A DNA stretch of 9,370 nucleotides, taken from the NCBI GenBank assembly GCA_017629325.1, contig JAGBXL010000086.1, forward strand, positions 1 to 9,370. Direction: 5' to 3'. Of this stretch, positions 6,473-9,370 are shown piece by piece (position 1 is the stretch's first letter; each line of letters begins with the position of its first letter). Origin of the DNA: Clostridia bacterium. GTDB taxonomy: Bacteria > Bacillota > Clostridia > UMGS1810. Made by a program: the position numbers and the translations under genes. Below the pieces are notes generated by a model. It searched no databases, was not told the DNA's origin, and saw only the letters and a list, made by a program, of their open reading frames with translations.

Positions 6473-6515
6473 AAAAAACAACAGACTTTCAGGTTTTGAA
6501 AGTCTGTTGTTTTTT
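6473..6515. terminator. Bidirectional intrinsic terminator shared by nagB and the LCP operon
   Basis: Two perfectly complementary 19-base arms (6473-6491 and 6497-6515) flank a 5-base loop GGTTT. The core 13 pairs are mixed sequence ending in the A6/T6 part of the arms. On the plus strand the hairpin ends in T6, 11 bases after the nagB stop. On the minus strand it ends in a T7 run. It therefore serves nagB on one side and the convergent LCP-thiN-rpe-rsgA transcript on the other. Confidence 0.92.
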
Positions 6516-6585
6516 ACTGCATAGAAATTTGCGTTTTTTAAATTCGCGAGATAATATGTATATCAAATTATGCTCGCTTTCATGT

Positions 6586-6606
6586 GCAGGCTCAGCCTGC
6601 TTTTTT
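6586..6606 (+). terminator. Second plus-strand hairpin with T tail at the LCP stop codon
   Basis: GCAGGC (6586-6591) and GCCTGC (6595-6600) pair around a 3-base loop TCA and are followed by T6 (6601-6606). This is a textbook intrinsic terminator in the plus direction only. Its T tract overlaps the stop codon of the LCP gene (6605-6607). It probably catches read-through from nagB, or it could end a short plus-strand RNA. On the minus strand the hairpin has no U tail. Confidence 0.65.
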
Positions 6607-7711
6607 ATTGGTTTGTTTGAAAAATATTTTCTATTTCGGATACCTTTGGCAGATATACCGACTGCCCGCCCCTCATGGCAGGAGTGCCGGGGAGAGTTTG
6701 GGTTTTGATACTATCTGTTTTTATGCCACCTATTAAAAGTGCATAGGATATGGCATCGAAAAACTCCACATCGGTTTTAACATATTTATATTTAAACATT
6801 ACATCAAGATAAACTGTTGGGTGAGAAAGTATTGTACCTTTAGATACTGTTTGATTTATAAAGGCTTTAACAAAATCCTGCTGAACACTAATTCTGCCTA
6901 TATCGGCATTGGCATAGCCGCTTCGGTAGCGAAGAAGATGCTCTGCCTGCTCACCATTTAGTTTTTGAGGTCCCTTTTGAAGATTTATATAGAGATTTTG
7001 AAGTGGGTCGGTATATTTCATATCGCGAGGAACATCGAATTCTATTCCGCCAACGGAATCAATTATGTACCTGAAAGCTTCAAAATCAACCTTTACATAA
7101 AAATCTACATTTACACCGAGTAAATTACAAACCTCTTGTTTTAAAAGCTCTACGCCGTATTTTTCGCCGCCGAAATGATGAACTGCATTGATTTTCATAG
7201 AACGGCTTGCCGGCTGCGGATATTCTTCTCTCATAAGAGCATAATTTTCATCACTTACGGTTACGTAGGTATCTCTTGGAATTGAAAGAATACTTATTTC
7301 TTTTGATTTTTTTGCAAAAGACACAAGCATTAGAGTATCGGTGCGGGTGCCGTCTTCATCGGTTGCCATAACAAGAACATTTGTTACAGGCGGAGTGAAG
7401 AACGAAAACCCATAACCAACTATTAAAATCGCTATGCTAAGTGCCAAAAACACCGCCGAAAGCTTTATTAAAAACCTCCAGATAAAACGAAGCTTCTTTT
7501 TCTTCTTTTTTGGTGGCTTTGCCTTTGGTAATTCTTCTTCATCAGCTTCCATGTCATCTTGCGATATAGCATACGAAGAATACTCGCTTTCGTCATATTC
7601 TTCTTCAAATTCATCTTCGTATTCTCTTCTTAATTCATCATCATATTCTTCTTTTGATTTTTGACTTGAATTATCATCAAAATAAGAATTTCTGTATATA
7701 TTTATTTTCAT
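6605..7711 (-). CDS. LytR-CpsA-Psr (LCP) family cell-envelope protein
   Basis: The 368-residue protein has a short N-in, C-out topology. A very acidic cytoplasmic tail (residues about 15-62, dominated by Asp, Glu, Tyr and Ser) is followed by a stop-transfer-like KPPKKKKKKLR block at about 65-75, one membrane helix at about 80-102, and an extracellular LCP domain (PF03816) from about 110 to 290. LCP landmarks visible are R123/D125 (RTDTLMLV), R146/D147 (SIPRDTYV), R261 and R263 (LLRYR) and the DIGRISVQQ stretch at 270-278. The Arg/Asp set binds the polyprenyl-pyrophosphate headgroup. The family transfers teichoic acids or other glycopolymers from undecaprenyl phosphate to peptidoglycan. The ATG at 7711 begins 5 bases after the thiN stop and has only a weak ribosome site, so translational coupling is likely. 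A TTG at 7720, overlapping the thiN stop, would add three residues. Confidence 0.92.
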   Translation of the reverse strand: MKINIYRNSYFDDNSSQKSKEEYDDELRREYEDEFEEEYDESEYSSYAISQDDMEADEEELPKAKPPKKKKKKLRFIWRFLIKLSAVFLALSIAILIVGYGFSFFTPPVTNVLVMATDEDGTRTDTLMLVSFAKKSKEISILSIPRDTYVTVSDENYALMREEYPQPASRSMKINAVHHFGGEKYGVELLKQEVCNLLGVNVDFYVKVDFEAFRYIIDSVGGIEFDVPRDMKYTDPLQNLYINLQKGPQKLNGEQAEHLLRYRSGYANADIGRISVQQDFVKAFINQTVSKGTILSHPTVYLDVMFKYKYVKTDVEFFDAISYALLIGGIKTDSIKTQTLPGTPAMRGGQSVYLPKVSEIENIFQTNQ

Positions 7712-7716
7712 TTGTA

Positions 7717-8358
7717 TCAATCATCGCTTTCTGCAACTAAAACAAGACCTGAGCTTAAACTTATGCTTGCCTCTTCATTTATGATTTCATTGCTTACACC
7801 CATAGAAATATCGCGTGTAAGAGTGAAATTCTCCATAGGATACAAAAGACCATTGGTGCTTTTTATAACTGCACTACTACTGATGGGCAAAATAGAAAGA
7901 TACTTTCTCTTTTTTTGTATGATAAGTTCTTCTGAGCAGAGGCAAAGTGTGTTTTTTTCATCTTCTATTGTGCCTTTAGCACCATTATTTTTTAAAAATT
8001 CCAGAAGATGAATATTTGAAATTGCATGGTCTATTCTGCCGCCAAGAGCTGCCCATATAACAATTTCCTTATAGCCCCGATCTATTGCCTTTATGCATGC
8101 ATAGTGAGTGTCGGTTTCATTTTTTTTGGTGTTTAAGGTTATTGTTTCAACCTCTTTAAGCTTTGGATTTTTTGAAACAATTTCACAAAATTTGCATGAA
8201 TCAAAATCGCCAAGCCATAAATGAGGATATATTCCCATTTCAAGAAGATGCTTTATTCCGCCGTCGGCACAGATTATAAAGTCATCTTCTTTTATTTTAT
8301 TTTTATAATAGGAATAATCACCGATGCTGCCCCCTGAAACTATTATTGCACGGGACAT
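7717..8358 (-). CDS. thiN: Thiamine pyrophosphokinase
   Basis: The 213-residue cytoplasmic enzyme (EC 2.7.6.2) makes thiamine diphosphate from thiamine and ATP, and its length matches Bacillus YloS/ThiN (about 214). The N-terminal catalytic domain shows ADGG (31-34), GDFDS (50-54), ETDTHYA (81-87) and GGRIDHAISN (106-115), the acidic and substrate-binding motifs of the family. The C-terminal beta domain has SMGVSNEI (185-192), the usual thiamine-site sequence. I start at the ATG at 8358, which has an AGGTGA ribosome site 6 bases upstream and sits one base after the rpe stop. A start further upstream at 8403 would overlap rpe by 44 bases and is not needed. The order rsgA-rpe-thiN is the conserved Firmicute arrangement, which supports the assignment. 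Confidence 0.94.
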   Translation of the reverse strand: MSRAIIVSGGSIGDYSYYKNKIKEDDFIICADGGIKHLLEMGIYPHLWLGDFDSCKFCEIVSKNPKLKEVETITLNTKKNETDTHYACIKAIDRGYKEIVIWAALGGRIDHAISNIHLLEFLKNNGAKGTIEDEKNTLCLCSEELIIQKKRKYLSILPISSSAVIKSTNGLLYPMENFTLTRDISMGVSNEIINEEASISLSSGLVLVAESDD

Positions 8359-8359
8359 A

Positions 8360-9001
8360 TTATTCACCTGCTGCAAGGAATTCTTTAACTGTTGCGGGAA
8401 CATCTTCTACACCAAACACAGCCGAGCCTGCAACTATAACATTTGCACCTGCATCAACTACTTTTTTAACGTTGGAGAGCTTGATGCCGCCATCTACTTC
8501 GATGTCTATTTTAGGATAGTTTTCTCTTAAATATTTGATTTTATCAAGGCTTGATTCAATAAAGCTCTGACCGCCAAAACCTGGGTGAACACTCATAATA
8601 AGGAACATATCTACATATTTTGCGTAGTCGTTTAAAACCTCAACGGGTGTTTCGGGGTTAATGGAAACGCAGAGTTTTCTGCCGTATTTCTGTGTGAGAG
8701 CATAGATACCGTCTATATCTAAATTACTTTCGTGATGAACTGTTATAATGTCGGAGCCAGCTTTAAGATAGTCTTCGGCATATTTATTAGGTTCAGAAAT
8801 CATTAAGTGAACATCTAAAACTGCATCTGTTGCTTTTCTTAAAGATTCAACAACACAGGGACCGATGCTCATATTGGGAACAAAATGTCCGTCCATACAG
8901 TCAACGTGAATATACTTTGCACCTGCCTTAGTAATAACGTCAACATCTCTTTTGAGATTTGCAAAGTCTGCTGAAAGAATTGATGGGGATAAAATAATCA
9001 T
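8360..9001 (-). CDS. rpe: Ribulose-phosphate 3-epimerase
   Basis: The 213-residue TIM-barrel enzyme (EC 5.1.3.1) interconverts ribulose-5-phosphate and xylulose-5-phosphate in the pentose phosphate pathway. The metal and catalytic residues are all visible: H32 and D34 in HVDCMDGHFVPN (32-43), H65 in VHLM (64-67) and D170 in EVDGGI (168-173). S7 in LSPSIL and the phosphate loop SVHPGFGGQSF (137-147) are also as expected. The start at the ATG at 9001 gives the family-typical N-terminus and has AAGGAG 11 bases upstream, inside the last codons of rsgA. An in-frame GTG at 9013 overlaps that ribosome site and is rejected. The gene begins 2 bases after the rsgA stop and ends 1 base before thiN, a tightly packed operon. 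Confidence 0.96.
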   Translation of the reverse strand: MIILSPSILSADFANLKRDVDVITKAGAKYIHVDCMDGHFVPNMSIGPCVVESLRKATDAVLDVHLMISEPNKYAEDYLKAGSDIITVHHESNLDIDGIYALTQKYGRKLCVSINPETPVEVLNDYAKYVDMFLIMSVHPGFGGQSFIESSLDKIKYLRENYPKIDIEVDGGIKLSNVKKVVDAGANVIVAGSAVFGVEDVPATVKEFLAAGE

Positions 9002-9003
9002 TG

Positions 9004-9370
9004 TTACTTCCACTCCTTTTTGTCTTTTAAACTTTCGTATAAATTTATATAATTATTATATCTTGAAAGGGATATAAGCCCTTTTTCAAGCGCATCATAA
9101 ACACCGCAGAATTTTGGGCTTGTGTGAACACAATCTGAAAATCTGCAGTTTGGTTCGAACTTATCGAACTCGCAAAAACATGTTTTTAAATTATCTTTTG
9201 TTACACTATCAGGAAGTGATAAAGAGCTAAAGCCCGGTGTGTCGGCAAGATAAGAGCCTTTTGTGTATTCAATAAGGGAAACCTCTCTTGTTGTGTGCTT
9301 TCCGCGGGAAAGCTTTTTGCTTATCTCCCCTACCTCCTGATTTTCTTTGCCTAAAAGGGCATTTAATATA
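9004..9370 (-). CDS. rsgA: Ribosome small-subunit-dependent GTPase RsgA, C-terminal part (runs off right edge)
   Basis: 121 residues plus the stop codon (TAA at 9006-9004) are visible, the last third or so of a circularly permuted GTPase that checks late maturation of the 30S subunit. The fragment opens with ILNALLG, which in this family directly follows the P-loop, then shows RGKHTT (visible residues 22-27, switch region), DTPG at 43-46 (G3 motif followed by FSSL) and the C-terminal zinc site C75-x4-C80-x-H82-x5-C88. The P-loop, the G4 motif and the N-terminal OB fold lie outside the window. The 3' end carries the ribosome site of rpe. Family assignment is very secure because DTPGFSSL and the C-C-H-C zinc pattern occur together. 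Confidence 0.94.
   Translation of the reverse strand, partial: ILNALLGKENQEVGEISKKLSRGKHTTREVSLIEYTKGSYLADTPGFSSLSLPDSVTKDNLKTCFCEFDKFEPNCRFSDCVHTSPKFCGVYDALEKGLISLSRYNNYINLYESLKDKKEWK
9013..9018 (-). promoter_or_regulatory. Ribosome binding site of rpe inside the end of rsgA
   Basis: AAGGAG on the minus strand lies within the penultimate codons of rsgA and 11 bases before the rpe ATG at 9001. This is slightly long spacing but the only good site, and it makes rpe translation dependent on the end of rsgA being accessible. Confidence 0.55.

Noticed and set aside
7434..7664. Plus-strand Ser/Phe-rich open frame
   Set aside because: It is the reverse image of the acidic tail and lysine block of the LCP protein (Asp/Glu codons read backwards as Ser/Ile, Lys as Phe).
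8359..8403. N-terminal extension of thiN by 15 codons
   Set aside because: It would overlap the rpe reading frame. The ATG at 8358 has its own AGGTGA site and gives the expected family length.
1..9370. CRISPR array, insertion sequence, tRNA, rRNA, phage or restriction genes
   Set aside because: None was seen on either strand: no regularly spaced repeats, terminal inverted repeats with a transposase, tRNA cloverleaf, or recognisable mobile-element proteins.

Overview
The window looks like chromosomal DNA from a low-GC, AT-rich Firmicute, probably an anaerobic member of the Clostridia. The reasons are the strong AT bias, purine-rich AGGAGG-type ribosome binding sites, TTGACA/TATAAT promoters, a YegS/DgkB-type lipid kinase, a Bacillus-type D-amino-acid transaminase, and the rsgA-rpe-thiN gene order known from Bacillus and Clostridia. 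I cannot name the species from sequence alone.

Layout, right to left. A minus-strand operon enters from the right edge: the C-terminal third of rsgA (ribosome-assembly GTPase), rpe (ribulose-phosphate 3-epimerase), thiN (thiamine pyrophosphokinase) and a membrane-anchored LytR-CpsA-Psr (LCP) protein. These genes are 1 to 5 bases apart. The operon converges on nagB (glucosamine-6-phosphate deaminase, plus strand). The two share a 19-bp perfect hairpin with a T tract on each strand, which should stop transcription from both sides. A second hairpin with a T6 tail, readable only on the plus strand, sits at the stop codon of the LCP gene.

nagB is divergent from a second minus-strand group: a Na/Pi-cotransporter-type membrane protein with a PhoU-like tail, a D-amino-acid transaminase (dat), a metal-dependent amidohydrolase and a diacylglycerol/lipid kinase. 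The 307-bp AT-rich spacer between nagB and the transporter holds good sigma-A-type promoters for both directions. At the end of the lipid kinase gene a near-consensus promoter starts a third minus-strand unit: a 62-residue, two-helix membrane protein followed 9 bases later by a four-cysteine zinc-ribbon protein that runs off the left edge.

Taken together the window is mostly housekeeping: ribosome maturation, pentose phosphate and thiamine cofactor supply, amino-sugar catabolism, D-amino acid and cell-wall metabolism, lipid phosphorylation and ion/phosphate transport. I see no insertion sequence, phage gene, CRISPR array, tRNA or rRNA. The part least explained by known biology is the left-edge small-membrane-protein/zinc-ribbon pair. 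I found no convincing new multi-gene system, and the findings are scored accordingly.
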